This document shows positions 35,899-46,002 of a DNA stretch of 64,000 nucleotides, one piece after another. The notes beneath the pieces were generated by a model. It saw only the letters and a program-made list of their open reading frames with translations. It was not told the DNA's origin and searched no databases. The stretch lies in contig NZ_JACJSI010000005.1 in the NCBI RefSeq assembly GCF_014698065.1, forward strand, positions 62,001 through 126,000. The letters run 5' to 3'. Each line of letters opens with the position of its first letter. Positions within the stretch are counted from its first letter, which is position 1. Made by a program: the position numbers and the translations under genes. This stretch comes from Nostoc flagelliforme FACHB-838 (lineage in GTDB: Bacteria; Cyanobacteriota; Cyanobacteriia; Cyanobacteriales; Nostocaceae).

Positions 35899-36324
35899 TC
35901 TAAAAATACCTTATGCGGTTCCAACAGACTAGATAAAACAAATTTAAGATCGGTAGCCAAACAAAAACACTAGACTTGTGGCAGAAGCATGACTACCTGA
36001 CATATACATTAGTGAACTCTTTCTACTCAAAGTTTTCCCTATATTGAAATCAAAGTTTTAAAACATAACTAAATTCACCTCATTTATTAATGGAATACCT
36101 TTTTTAGCTTGATTTAGACTCTAATTATCGTCAATGAAAGGTGAAGCTTCAGCCTCGACCCCCAGCGTATGACATTATAGTGTACGATTTTTCAGGTATC
36201 TGAAATTGAGCATTGGGGATTGGAGACTGGGGACTGGGATAGCTATGAATTTAAATTAATAACTCCTCACTCTTCACTCCTAACTTTCCCCATTCCCCAC
36301 TCCCTACTCCCTACTCCCCATTTT
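35899..36324. other. Non-coding interval DUF3038 to apt
   Basis: The two genes diverge here. The right part (about 36210-36320) is a repeat patch of GGGGATTGGAGACTGGGG-like and TCCCCATTCCCCACTCC-like units that can pair with each other. An open reading frame through it extends apt upstream artificially. Confidence 0.55.
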
Positions 36325-36843
36325 ATGGATTTAAAGTCTCTCGTTCGTGACATCCCAGATTTCCCGAAACCCGGCATTTTATTTCGAGATATTACTACGT
36401 TGCTGCGTGATCCAGAGGGATTGCGCTACACTATTGACTTTTTAACACAAAAATGCAATGAAGCCGAAATAACGGTAGATTATGTCATAGGTATAGAGTC
36501 GAGGGGATTCATTTTTGGCTCACCTCTGGCTTATAAATTAGGAGCTGGTTTTATTCCCGTCCGCAAAAGAGGTAAGCTACCAGCAGCCATTCACTCAATT
36601 GAGTATGAACTAGAGTATGGTACAGACTGCTTAGAAGTGCATCAAGACGCTTTACACCAAGGTAGCCGAGTTTTGATTGTGGATGATTTGATTGCCACAG
36701 GTGGAACTGCGAGTGCCACAGCAAAGTTGGTGCAGAAAATTGGCTGCGAACTAGTAGGATTTGGGTTTATTATCGAGCTACGGGATTTACAAGGGCGTGC
36801 ATATTTGCCGGACGTGCCAATTATCTCTTTAATTGAATATTAG
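36325..36843 (+). CDS. apt: Adenine phosphoribosyltransferase
   Basis: 172 residues; salvages adenine to AMP with PRPP. The start is the ATG at 36325 ([20 protein letters not shown]), the family N-terminus. The 35 extra codons open upstream are translated repeat sequence ([16 protein letters not shown]). Visible motifs are [10 protein letters not shown], the RKRGKLPA loop, and the PRPP-binding loop [17 protein letters not shown]. Heptamer repeats follow the stop and precede the next gene. Confidence 0.96.
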   Translation: MDLKSLVRDIPDFPKPGILFRDITTLLRDPEGLRYTIDFLTQKCNEAEITVDYVIGIESRGFIFGSPLAYKLGAGFIPVRKRGKLPAAIHSIEYELEYGTDCLEVHQDALHQGSRVLIVDDLIATGGTASATAKLVQKIGCELVGFGFIIELRDLQGRAYLPDVPIISLIEY

Positions 36844-36848
36844 TTATT

Positions 36849-36941
36849 TGTCATTGGTCATTAGTCATTGGTCATTAGCAAAGGACAAATGACAAATAAC
36901 AAACGACAGATGACAAAGGACAAAGGACAAAAGACAAATGA
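36849..36941. repeat. Heptanucleotide repeat block between apt and the permease gene
   Basis: The left half is built of TCATTGG/TCATTAG units and the right half of GACAAA(T/A/G) units, which are roughly inverted copies. The block therefore can fold and also spans the translation start region of the permease gene at 36938. Confidence 0.7.
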
Positions 36942-37984
36942 CATCTACGAGAATTTCCTTGGAGACAGGTCGGGATTGGCTAATCAGGCTAGTCACGAGC
37001 GAAACTTTTGTTTATGTGACAAAGCGACTATTGCAGGCACTACTGACTTTGTTGTTGGCATCAGCATTGTCGTTTTTCATCATTCAACTCGCTCCTGGTG
37101 ATTATGTAGATACGCTGCGGCAAAATCCGAAGATATCTCCAGAAAGAATTGAGGAAATCAAACGGCAGTTTGGTCTGGATAAGTCTTGGCCAGAGCAATT
37201 TTGGCTGTGGCTATGGCGAATCTTGACAAAAGGGGATTTCGGCACAAGTTTTATTTATCAACGTTCAGTGGCATCGCTGTTGTGGGAAAGGGTACCAGCA
37301 ACTTTGCTATTAGCGATCGCATCTTTAATTGTCACATGGGCGATCGCCATCCCTCTAGGGATCTTTGCTGCTGTTAACCAAAATAAGCTAGCAGACCGCA
37401 TTCTACAGGTGATTAGTTATGCTGGACAAGGCTTTCCCAGTTTTATCACGGCCTTAGCGCTGCTAGTTTTAGCCCAAATCACCTCACCGCTGTTCCCAGT
37501 GGGTAGTATGACTAGCATCAATCATTCGGAACTATCGTGGTTTGGCAGAATCTTAGATATCGGCTGGCACATGATTTTACCAACGATCGCCCTCTCAATT
37601 ACCAGTTTTGCTGGTTTGCAACGCATCACTCGTGGCGAATTATTGGATGTGCTGCGTCAAGATTACATCCAAACGGCTCGTGCTAAAGGTCTGCCAGAAA
37701 ACCGCGTTATTTATGTTCATGCACTCCGCAACGCCATAAACCCTTTGATTACCTTATTGGGTTTTGAATTAGCTGGTTTATTAAATGGTGCCTTCATTGC
37801 CGAATTTTTCTTCAACTGGCCCGGTTTAGGGAGGTTAACTCTACAAGCTTTACAAGCTCAAGATTTATATTTATTAATGGCAAGCTTGGTAATGGGCGCA
37901 GTGTTGCTGATTGCAGGCAATTTAATCGCCGACTTAATGCTCAAAGCAGCCGATCCACGCATTCGCCTAGAAAACTTGAATTAG
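36938..37984 (+). CDS. ABC transporter permease, DppB/OppB family
   Basis: 348 residues with six membrane helices. The family permease loop is evident: ITRGELLDVLRQDYIQTARAKGLPENRVIYVHALRNAINPLITLLG. The first periplasmic part shows APGDYVDTLRQNP, usual for dipeptide, oligopeptide or nickel importers. No binding protein, second permease or ATPase gene is adjacent, so its partners are elsewhere, as is common in cyanobacteria. The substrate cannot be told from sequence. The ATG at 36938 lies at the end of the heptamer repeat. A clear terminator follows. Confidence 0.88.
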   Translation: MTSTRISLETGRDWLIRLVTSETFVYVTKRLLQALLTLLLASALSFFIIQLAPGDYVDTLRQNPKISPERIEEIKRQFGLDKSWPEQFWLWLWRILTKGDFGTSFIYQRSVASLLWERVPATLLLAIASLIVTWAIAIPLGIFAAVNQNKLADRILQVISYAGQGFPSFITALALLVLAQITSPLFPVGSMTSINHSELSWFGRILDIGWHMILPTIALSITSFAGLQRITRGELLDVLRQDYIQTARAKGLPENRVIYVHALRNAINPLITLLGFELAGLLNGAFIAEFFFNWPGLGRLTLQALQAQDLYLLMASLVMGAVLLIAGNLIADLMLKAADPRIRLENLN

Positions 37985-38000
37985 TATGCAATTGTAAATT

Positions 38001-38040
38001 ACCCACACCTTTTTTGACGTAGTAGGTGTGGGTTCTGGTT
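38001..38040 (+). terminator. Terminator after the DppB-type permease
   Basis: ACCCACACCT (38001-38010) and AGGTGTGGGT (38024-38033) form a perfect 10-bp stem, followed by TCTGGTTTT. It starts 17 nt after the stop codon. Confidence 0.7.
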
Positions 38041-38174
38041 TTATCGACAACAGGATTTCTACCTTGCGGCTCAAGTTATTTTCGCACCATGTCAAATTTG
38101 GAATTTCTGTTTAACTGATTATTTCATCAAACCCGGACTTAAATTTCTTTAACTAGTGGATTTGAGGTTTTTTA

Positions 38175-38245
38175 AGCGGGCGGCGGGAATCGAACCCGCA
38201 TTAATAGCTTGGAAGGCTATAGTTTTACCACTAAACTACGCCCGC
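38175..38245 (-). tRNA. tRNA-Gly (anticodon TCC)
   Basis: 71 nt on the minus strand. The acceptor stem GCGGGCG pairs with CGCCCGC; the D-arm is TAGTTTAGTGGTAAAACTA; the anticodon loop CTTCCAA gives TCC (complement 38211-38213); the T-arm carries GGTTCGAATCC. The discriminator is T, and CCA is not encoded. It reads GGA/GGG codons. Confidence 0.96.
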
Positions 38246-38300
38246 AATTTGCCAACCCTAAAATATTAACACAGCTTTTATAAAAAATCAAGCATTAGTT

Positions 38301-39533
38301 CTAATTGGCATTTTGAATTTTAATCCTGACATACAAATTGCTCAATTCTGGTTTTGTGCCATCGTTGTTATGAGCAGGAATAAAGTTTTCTGTTTTGAAA
38401 ACCTCGCTGACAACTTGCTCGTATGTGCGTTTTTCACTTTGCAGTGTTGCTGGTTGTATTTCTAGAATTACAGCCTGTTGAAAGTTGCCATTGTTATCAA
38501 TTATTAAGCTAGCCAAGAGCTGTACTGGTTCAAGTCCCGAACTTTGGACAAGAAAACTTGAGTCTAATTGTTTTGTATTGCTTCCCCTGTATAAAGCAAT
38601 AACGTCGGGTAAAGCATCTTGTCGGAATCCTTTTGATTGTATCAATTTAATCACTTCATCTCTGGGCAAAGGATCTACTATTGCTACCGATGCTCCCCCA
38701 GTTGGAGTTGCTGGAGTTTCCTCAGTCGGAGTTGCTGGAGTTTCCCCAGTTGGAGTCGTTGAAGTTTCTCTAGTCGGAGTTGCTGGAGTTTCCCCAGTTG
38801 GAGTTGCTGGAGTTTCGCTATTTGGAGTTGTTGGAGTTTCGCTATTTGGAGTTGCTGGAGTTTCCCCAGTTGGAGTTGCTGGAGTTTCCCCAGTTGGAGT
38901 TGTTGGAGTTTCTCTGTTCTCAGGTTCTGAAACTGGTTGATTTGATGGAATACCTGTTGGTAGTGGCGTTCCCTTTCCCAGTCTAATTTCTTGACGGCGC
39001 TTCCAAGGTATATTACCAACTGGAACTGTCGGTGTCGGTTTCAGTATCGGTGTCGGTGTCGGTGTCGGCGTGGTGGTAGCTATCGGTGTCGGTGTTGGTA
39101 TTGGTGTTGGCGTGGAAACTACCTGTTGCCTAAAGGTTTGACTATTATTTTGAGAGGCGTAAGTTCGGCTCTTTTTCTGAAGATTATCCACAGAATTTAT
39201 TGCGCCAAAATCTTGATTTACAGGCGTAGTTCTTTCTGGTGCAGACTTTTGAGTTAGGGATAATGGCTTTGATGAAACGATTTTGGCTGTTGATTCTGAT
39301 TTGATTATTGGTTTTGTTTTAGGAGCAATGTCTATCAATTCAATAGGAACAGCAGATTGATTTTGCTGGGGAAACCACAGACTAAATGCATTAGATGAGC
39401 GCATCAGCCAGAACGCCAGCAAGTGCAGAGAGACTGAACCGACAACGACAGAAATCCACAGACCCGGTGGGTCAGTGTGTCGTCTCCAGACCTTGGCTGG
39501 AATTGGAGTTTTGTCTGCAACCGATAATGTCAT
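38301..39533 (-). CDS. TonB-like protein with Thr-Pro repeats
   Basis: 410 residues. A cytoplasmic N-terminus of about 25 residues leads to one membrane helix (about 26-44, SVVVGSVSLHLLAFWLM) that has the His found in TonB anchors (His37). The periplasmic part is rich in Pro and Thr. It has a PTPTPIATTTPTPTPTP stretch near residue 145 and then nine tandem 8-residue units of the type TPTGETPA (about residues 205-275; 24-nt DNA repeats at about 38697-38925). The C-terminus (LLASLIIDNNGNFQQAVILE...ENFIPAHNNDG) resembles the TonB C-terminal fold. No ExbB/ExbD genes are adjacent. TonB-type function is inferred. Confidence 0.7.
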   Translation of the reverse strand: MTLSVADKTPIPAKVWRRHTDPPGLWISVVVGSVSLHLLAFWLMRSSNAFSLWFPQQNQSAVPIELIDIAPKTKPIIKSESTAKIVSSKPLSLTQKSAPERTTPVNQDFGAINSVDNLQKKSRTYASQNNSQTFRQQVVSTPTPIPTPTPIATTTPTPTPTPILKPTPTVPVGNIPWKRRQEIRLGKGTPLPTGIPSNQPVSEPENRETPTTPTGETPATPTGETPATPNSETPTTPNSETPATPTGETPATPTRETSTTPTGETPATPTEETPATPTGGASVAIVDPLPRDEVIKLIQSKGFRQDALPDVIALYRGSNTKQLDSSFLVQSSGLEPVQLLASLIIDNNGNFQQAVILEIQPATLQSEKRTYEQVVSEVFKTENFIPAHNNDGTKPELSNLYVRIKIQNAN

Positions 39534-39601
39534 ATTATAAAAACTGGATATGATTAGGCACTTTTACTCATTGCTAATGCTTTAAAATACCAGTCTAAAT
39601 T

Positions 39602-42600
39602 TTAGCGATTAACCATTACCTCTGGTGTAACAGCGAAAGTCAAAACTGTTTCATCTACTCCTTTAAGTTCTAGCGGACTACCTTTAGTAATTTCTTCTTC
39701 CTGCAAATAATCTGCCACCGCAGCAGAAACCAGGATCGTACCGGGAAGAGCGGCAGCTTGCAACCTTGCAGCAATATTCACACTTGGGCCAATAGCAGTA
39801 TAATCGGCGCGTTCAGCACTACCAAACATCCCCACAACAGCAGTACCTTGGTGGATACCGCACCGAAATTGGACGCTAGTAAGTCTGTCACCATCGAATA
39901 CACCTTGATCTCGCCAGCGTTTATTTAAGTCAGCTAGTGAGCGGTGCATTGCTCTTGCTGTATTAATGGCACGACGTACTTGTTCATTAGGGGTTAATTC
40001 TTCCGGCGCTCCATATAAAGCTAAGATAGCATCTCCCATAAATTTATCTACAGTGCCGCCATTGCCAAATACAACCTTGGTCATGGCTTCTAAATATTCA
40101 TTTAGCAATTCTGCGACTCGTCGAGATCTAAGAGTATTTGATAGCTGTGTAAAACCCACAATATCACTAAACAAAACTGTAATTAAGCGTGGTTCTGGGC
40201 GCAAATCTAAGGTTAAATCCCCGGTTGCGGCTTTTTGCACCAATACAGCCGGCAAAAAGCGTTTTAACACCGATTCTGTTAAATAAGTATTTAACTCTAC
40301 AATTCGCCGTTCATTTTCCTTTAATGCTAAAAGATTCCGAACTTCCGCCAAAAGTTCCCGATCATTGAACGGTTTTGCCAAATAAGCATCCGCACCATGT
40401 TCTGTACCTTCGATGCGGGTTTCCTCGTCAACTTTCGCTGTCAACAGAATAATTGGTGTTCCTTTCAACTTCTCCTCTTGGCGGATCATTTGAATCATCT
40501 CAAGTCCGCTCACCAAGGGCATCATTAAGTCAGTCACAATCAAGCTGGGTATAATTTCCTTGGCTCTATTGTGCCCTTCATAACCGTTACGAGCTGTCTG
40601 CACATGATAACCGTTTCGGCGGAAAATCTCAGATACATAGGTTCGTAAATCTGGGTTGTCATCTACAACTAAAATTGAGTGTTGAGTCTTAAGTGCTGAG
40701 TCTTGAGTATCAATACTGGAGGAGAAATTTATTGTAATATCTTCAATATTGTCTGTTGTTGACTCTACCAATTCTAAATCAGCCAATTCTACGCTAGCGC
40801 GGCTCGTATTCAGTTCGGTAGGCGTTTCTAGTACTTGCTGTGCGGGTAAATGAGCATTTCCAGTCACAAGCCATAAACTAAAGGTAGTGCCTTGGCCATA
40901 GACTGATTCCACCGTGACTTGGCCACCATGTAATTCGACCAATTCTTTAACTAGAGCTAAACCCAAACCACTGCCTTCATAGGAGCGGTTTGCTGAACCT
41001 TCAGCTTGGCGGAAGCGTTCAAAGAGATGGGGAATTTGTTCTTTAACAATGCCAATTCCAGTATCTTGTACTTGCAAGATGCAGCGATCGCGCTCAGATT
41101 TTAGTCTGACACTGATCGTCCCACCCTCGGGAGTAAATTTCATGGCATTTGACAAAAGGTTATAAACCACCTTGTCAAATTTTTCCATGTCCAAGTACAC
41201 CGTAGAACATTCATCTAACTGGGTGACGAGATGCAATCTCTTTTTCTCGCAGTAGGGACGAAAAGATTCTACAATTTGGCTGACAAATTCTACTAAATCG
41301 CAGGGATGGAAGCTAGGCTGCATTCTCCCCGCATTCAGGCGTTGTAAATCCAAAAGTTGATTTACTAGCCGCAGCAGACGACGAGAGTTACGCAGGGCGA
41401 TCGCACTTTGGGAGTAAGATAATCCCTCCCCAGCTGCCACCGCCGATTCTAAAGGCCCTTGAATCAAGGTGATGGGTGTGCGAAACTCATGGGAAATATT
41501 TTGAAAAAATTCGGTTTTTTGTTTGTCTAATTCTAATAAGCGTTCAGCTTGTTGGCGAGTTTTTTGATATAAGTGTGACTGCTGTACAGCGATCGCGGCT
41601 TGACCTGCTACTGCTTTCGCCAAATCGATATCAGATGGCAGCCATTGACGTACTTTTTTACCTTCATGTAACGTAATACTACCTATACATTTGCCATCAG
41701 CTAATAATGGTACAAACATTAGCGATCGCGCCGGCATTTTTAAAGGCAAATCAAAACCCTTCACATCTGAAGGAGAATGGCTGACATTTCCAATTACTAC
41801 AGGTTCATGTGTCTGTAGCATTTGTTGGAGGATAGGATTTTCTTGTATAGAGGCTTGAGAATAGGGTAATCTCTGAGTTGATGGGTGATTGTTGCTACTA
41901 AAATTATGGTCTAGGGCTGGCAAACGAAAATTTTCTGAATGTTGAAAACTGTCATATAAGGCCACACATTCGACAAACTCATCTTCCTCTGTCCACAAAG
42001 ACAGGACGCAGCCATCGACTTGTAAAGCTTGTCCCAATTGCTGAGTGATCGCCGCAAAGATGTCTTGGGGGTCTAAACTAGAACGAATCGCGCTAGTAAT
42101 CGTATTGATTAGGGCTTCTCGCTTGGCAAGGGCACGTACTTGTTCGTAAGCATAAGCTTGAGACAAAGCTAAGGCTGCCTGATCCGCGACCATCAACACT
42201 AATTGCACCTCATCATCACCCCAGACGCGAGGCTGAGAACACTGATGCAGCGCTAGCACTGCCATCAGTTCTTGTTGGCAGATTAGTGGGACAACTAAAC
42301 TAGAACAAATATTAGCGGCAGCAAAAGCCGCTGCACGCTCACGCAGTTGGGGAGTATTACCTTGAATCCGCTCATCATCCATCGCATCGTGAATCACCTG
42401 GACTTCGCGGGTTTCCCAAACCGTCTGAGCTAAAAGAGGCAGAGGGGGAGAGGCAATGGGGGGTAGAGAAGAAATACTTACTGCAACTTCCCCTGTACTC
42501 TCATGGTCAAGAGCTGCTTCAGAAAGAGGCTTCTGATAAATAAATCCTCTATCCGCCAATTGCTCATCTTGGAAGGGACGCAATAGACAGACATCCACCT

Positions 42601-43129
42601 CCAACATGTGACCCACTGTATCTACAATTGCCTGCAAAATTTGTCTGTAGTCTAAAGCACTACGAATCGTATTTGTAACTGTATTCAGCAGCGATTCTTG
42701 ACGGAGTGTGCGGGTAAGTTCGCGGGTTCTCGCTTTGAGGACATTGTGGGTATCCAAAGCTTGGCGTACCACTCCTTTGAGTTCTTCAGCTTCCCACGGT
42801 TTGGTGACATATTTGAATACCTTACCAGCGTTGATTGCTTCCACCAAGTCTTCGACATCGGTGTAGCCAGTTAAAATAATCCGAATAATATCTGGGTATT
42901 GAGTTGCTGTTAGGCTTAAAAATTCTGTACCGCTCATCATCGGCATCCGCTGATCGGAGATGATCACCGCGACCTCTCCCTCTTGAGCCAGCAGATCGAG
43001 GGCCGCAGGGCCAGAGTTTGCCCTTAGCACCTTATAGTCGCGATAGAAAGTGCGGTAAAGCAAGTCAAGGTTGTCTGGTTCATCATCGACAACCAAAATT
43101 TTAGGCTTACTGTTTGCTTGGGATTTCAT
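39602..43129 (-). CDS. cyaC: Hybrid sensor kinase / adenylate cyclase, CyaC-like
   Basis: 1175 residues. Order: receiver 1 (about 10-125, Asp59 in ISDQRMPMMSG), two GAF domains (about 165-330 and 350-510), a histidine kinase dimerisation helix with FFQNISHEFRTPITLIQ, its ATPase domain (NLLSNAMKFTPEG, DTGIGI, GSGLGLALV), receiver 2 (SLIVTDLMMPLVSG), and a class III cyclase domain near the C-terminus. In the cyclase the metal Asps (LFSDIVGF and FMGDAI), the adenine-specifying Lys (VDKFMGD) and the NIAARL segment are present, so cAMP production is expected. This is the layout of Anabaena CyaC, which is controlled by light through phytochrome. The gene stands alone. Confidence 0.92.
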   Translation of the reverse strand: MKSQANSKPKILVVDDEPDNLDLLYRTFYRDYKVLRANSGPAALDLLAQEGEVAVIISDQRMPMMSGTEFLSLTATQYPDIIRIILTGYTDVEDLVEAINAGKVFKYVTKPWEAEELKGVVRQALDTHNVLKARTRELTRTLRQESLLNTVTNTIRSALDYRQILQAIVDTVGHMLEVDVCLLRPFQDEQLADRGFIYQKPLSEAALDHESTGEVAVSISSLPPIASPPLPLLAQTVWETREVQVIHDAMDDERIQGNTPQLRERAAAFAAANICSSLVVPLICQQELMAVLALHQCSQPRVWGDDEVQLVLMVADQAALALSQAYAYEQVRALAKREALINTITSAIRSSLDPQDIFAAITQQLGQALQVDGCVLSLWTEEDEFVECVALYDSFQHSENFRLPALDHNFSSNNHPSTQRLPYSQASIQENPILQQMLQTHEPVVIGNVSHSPSDVKGFDLPLKMPARSLMFVPLLADGKCIGSITLHEGKKVRQWLPSDIDLAKAVAGQAAIAVQQSHLYQKTRQQAERLLELDKQKTEFFQNISHEFRTPITLIQGPLESAVAAGEGLSYSQSAIALRNSRRLLRLVNQLLDLQRLNAGRMQPSFHPCDLVEFVSQIVESFRPYCEKKRLHLVTQLDECSTVYLDMEKFDKVVYNLLSNAMKFTPEGGTISVRLKSERDRCILQVQDTGIGIVKEQIPHLFERFRQAEGSANRSYEGSGLGLALVKELVELHGGQVTVESVYGQGTTFSLWLVTGNAHLPAQQVLETPTELNTSRASVELADLELVESTTDNIEDITINFSSSIDTQDSALKTQHSILVVDDNPDLRTYVSEIFRRNGYHVQTARNGYEGHNRAKEIIPSLIVTDLMMPLVSGLEMIQMIRQEEKLKGTPIILLTAKVDEETRIEGTEHGADAYLAKPFNDRELLAEVRNLLALKENERRIVELNTYLTESVLKRFLPAVLVQKAATGDLTLDLRPEPRLITVLFSDIVGFTQLSNTLRSRRVAELLNEYLEAMTKVVFGNGGTVDKFMGDAILALYGAPEELTPNEQVRRAINTARAMHRSLADLNKRWRDQGVFDGDRLTSVQFRCGIHQGTAVVGMFGSAERADYTAIGPSVNIAARLQAAALPGTILVSAAVADYLQEEEITKGSPLELKGVDETVLTFAVTPEVMVNR

Positions 43130-44178
43130 GCACCGCTTTCCTGCTGCAACGGCAGTCGGATAAAGAATAATCTGATCAGGTAAGGATTTTTCTGAGTCAG
43201 TTGAGAGCAGAGCATTTCGACCAATAAGGCTGTTTGGCTACATGACTGCTGAGTGTAGGAGCGTTTGCTCACAGTAATTCGTCTCAATGGCTTGTACCGA
43301 TTACCGTTTGCTTTGGTGCAGTGTAATTGCTTTCATAGTCAGTTTTAGTGTTATGGAGCCGATACTTGCTTGCCAAATCTTCTTTCACCTCCTTTGAGCA
43401 ATGTCTGATACCACATACAGCGCCCATAGCTAGCTGAAAAATCCAGATGAAGCTGCATATTAAGTTTTCCCTCCGCAGCAGTCGTACTAACACTTGCAGG
43501 TAAATTTTATTTATGGTAGTCATGGTAGAGTCAGCAAAATTAAACAATAAGATTTAAAGCCAAAGTATACTATTAGACAAATACCTCTTTCTAATTTAGC
43601 AATCAGAACTACCATTAAGACAAGTGTTAGTGGTTCAAGAGTTGGAGATTAGGGATTACAAAATCTTGCAGATTCTTGCCCCAGTAGCAATACAGTCTTT
43701 TTTTGTCATTTAGTAGCAAAGTGGTGTCAGTATAGCGGCAAATGCAAAAACGAGTTCAGTACTCCAACCAAGGGTGGTTTGAAAGCATAGTTTGTCAATA
43801 GTGTACTTACTTAACAATTTTTTCAGTGCTGGCTATGGACAAGTTATGCTATTCCTCTGCCTACTCAGCCAAAGCTCTATCACATTACAGAGGTTTTTGT
43901 GGTGATCAGTCTGATATCCTGGCTATTTAAAACAAGTTATGCATTTGAACTTAAGACTATAGATTGATGAAACTGTAACTCATAACACTCTTTCAAAAAT
44001 ACAGGTTATAAAGCCCTACGCTAAAGTGTAAAACTTTGTTTGCTCCATAAGCAAAAGCGATTTAGCTATCTTAGATCAGTTAAATATCCTGGGCATTTCT
44101 TAAATTCTGATTCAGTTTAAATCTTGTTTTAGGATATTTGATAAAATTTTCTTTGATAAAATCAATACTAAACTAGCC
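43130..44178. other. Long non-coding interval upstream of cyaC
   Basis: About 1050 nt between divergent genes. No known RNA, repeat family or convincing gene is seen. A minus-strand frame at 43284-43547 (87 codons) has no recognisable feature. The interval holds the promoters of cyaC and the acetyltransferase gene. Confidence 0.5.
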
Positions 44179-44784
44179 TTGAAATATCGGTTTTTTCACT
44201 CATACCAGCAACAGCCAATCGATCCAGCTTCCTACCAATTTCAAATTCGTAAGGCTACACCTGCTGATTTGATTGGTGTTGCCCAAATTATTGCTGAAAG
44301 CTTTCACTCTTACAACGGTATATGGGGATGGGCTTTTCCATTGCTACGTCTGGGTATTTACGAAGACTTAAGGCATCGCATGGCATCACCTGTGCCCCGT
44401 CATGTTTGTTTAGTCGCCTTTGAAGCTACTACTGGTGATGCTCATAACTTAGTGGGAAGTGTGGAACTGGGTGTGCGTTATAGTGATTCGTGGGGCCAGG
44501 TTGGAGCAGGCTTTCCTTACTTATCTAATTTAGCGGTTCACCCAAAATACCGTAGAAATGGTGTGGCTTCAGAACTACTTACTAGCTGTGAAAAAGTCTC
44601 TAGCGAGTGGGGATTTCAAGATTTATATCTCCACGTTTTAGAAAATAACTATCAAGCAAGACAGCTTTATTTCAAGCTGGGATATCGAGTGCATAAAGTC
44701 GAATCGAATTGGAATACATTTTTCCTAAGACGCTCAAGCCAGATGTTGTTACATAAGCATTTGAGTGCTGATTCCATTGTTTGA
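44179..44784 (+). CDS. GNAT family N-acetyltransferase
   Basis: 201 residues. Acetyl-CoA-dependent acyltransferase of unknown substrate. The GNAT fold shows as IRKATPADLIGVAQIIAESFHS (start of the domain), YLSNLAVHPKYRRNGVASELLTSCE (motif A, with the R-R-x-G-V-A loop that binds the CoA pyrophosphate) and LHVLENNYQARQLYFKLGYR (motif B). The start is a TTG at 44179; no ATG lies upstream in frame near it, and the next ATG would remove motif C. There is no clear ribosome site. Confidence 0.85.
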   Translation: MKYRFFHSYQQQPIDPASYQFQIRKATPADLIGVAQIIAESFHSYNGIWGWAFPLLRLGIYEDLRHRMASPVPRHVCLVAFEATTGDAHNLVGSVELGVRYSDSWGQVGAGFPYLSNLAVHPKYRRNGVASELLTSCEKVSSEWGFQDLYLHVLENNYQARQLYFKLGYRVHKVESNWNTFFLRRSSQMLLHKHLSADSIV

Positions 44785-45400
44785 ATTTTATTCTGGTAAT
44801 TCTCAAGTTTTATGTTGCAATTCAGATAAAATGTGTCACCCATAGCAATAACCAAACACAAATTAACCTAATTAAAAATTCAGCCAATATTTAGCTAAAT
44901 ATAAAAACTAAAACACCTGAATTTCCAAAGTGAGGAAATGGCTTATTGTTAATTATTTTTAGAAAGAATATTGTGTTTATACCTGATTGCGAAAAATCTT
45001 ATTGATAATTTAGGAAAAAGCCTCTTTTCGGTAAAGATTTTTAATATTTTAAAACTTTGAATTTTGCCTTCTGGGATTTATTGTTAACAAATATTTTTTA
45101 AACTATTCGATTAAATAAACAAATGGATTATAATAAATGGACTAGATATGTAAACTTAACTTTAAATAAATCATTCTTTCCTTATAATAACTTTGTAATT
45201 AAGATATTCATCTTTATAAAAACTTTAAGGAAAGACTCATAGAGTTTACAGACAAATCTAGTTATATCTCATAAAATATAATCACTCAATTACTGAAACA
45301 CGGTCTATCTATTGCTGTTTTAGTTAAATTTACTAGAAAAGTCCTGATAAGAAAAGAATTCAAAAGCCTGATTTGATATAACAGCTATTTCTTTTTTAAA
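44785..45400. other. Very AT-rich non-coding interval
   Basis: 616 nt, the most AT-rich stretch of the window, between two co-oriented genes. No hairpin, repeat family or gene is recognised. It may be the regulatory leader of the gene at 45401. Confidence 0.5.
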
Positions 45401-45994
45401 GTGCATACTCCTACCACATTCGTTAAAAGTTTAAAAAACATGGATAGCGAACAGCATCGACGCTATCAGACCTCTATGGTATCAACTTATTACCCTGAAA
45501 CTAGTTTCCTTGACTGTCTTGTCATGTCAGACGGAACTGAGCAATCGCAAGGCTCTGATATCCTTACACGTTTGCACAGTGGAGAAGTTTTCATCGTCAA
45601 TAGTCGTAGACGAAATGGATTAATACTCTTTAAACGCTACCATGCAGAGTTTGCTGGGCCCGGGGCGGCTGTGGGTGGGGATTATGATTGTGATTGCCAA
45701 AGGGCACTGCCCATAGGTAATCTTTCTTTATTAACACCCGAATCTAATGAAGAACGTCAGAAGGCTTACTTGATTAGGCGTCAGTGGATTCGATTGATCA
45801 AACAAATTACAGAAAACCCAGTGCCTGGACAGCGAGTTCAGAAGATTCTCGATCAATTTGAACAATACTTTCCGCCAGAAACAGTGGCTCTTCTGCCAGA
45901 TATTGCTTTTGCTCTTTTAGTGGGTGTGCTGCCACAAACAGTAGGGACAATACGCCGTTTGGGCAATGAGGTAGACAATAGATTTAATTACTGA
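45401..45994 (+). CDS. Unrecognised protein with HTH-like C-terminus
   Basis: 197 residues from a GTG at 45401; an ATG at 45440 (MDSEQHRR) is an equally good start. I recognise no family with confidence. The middle has GEVFIVNSRRRNGLILFKRYH and a patch DYDCDCQ with two cysteines. The C-terminal 60 residues (QWIRLIKQ..., then LLPDIAFALLVGVLPQTVGTIRRLGNE) look like the helix-turn-helix tail of Crp/Fnr-type regulators, with VLPQTVGTIRRL as the recognition helix. The N-terminal half does not look like a cNMP-binding domain. It could be a transcription factor with a novel sensor part (inference). Confidence 0.55.
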   Translation: MHTPTTFVKSLKNMDSEQHRRYQTSMVSTYYPETSFLDCLVMSDGTEQSQGSDILTRLHSGEVFIVNSRRRNGLILFKRYHAEFAGPGAAVGGDYDCDCQRALPIGNLSLLTPESNEERQKAYLIRRQWIRLIKQITENPVPGQRVQKILDQFEQYFPPETVALLPDIAFALLVGVLPQTVGTIRRLGNEVDNRFNY

Positions 45995-46002
45995 GTGAAT
46001 TA

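Noticed and set aside
36220-36324. Upstream extension of apt by 35 codons
   Set aside because: The extension is repeat-derived ([18 protein letters not shown]) and the conserved family start is MDLKSL.
38697-38925. CRISPR-like regular repeats
   Set aside because: The 24-nt units are in-frame codons for a Thr-Pro repeat, with no spacers between them.
43284-43547. 87-codon minus-strand frame upstream of cyaC
   Set aside because: No domain or recognised family and weak coding character; possible but not supportable.
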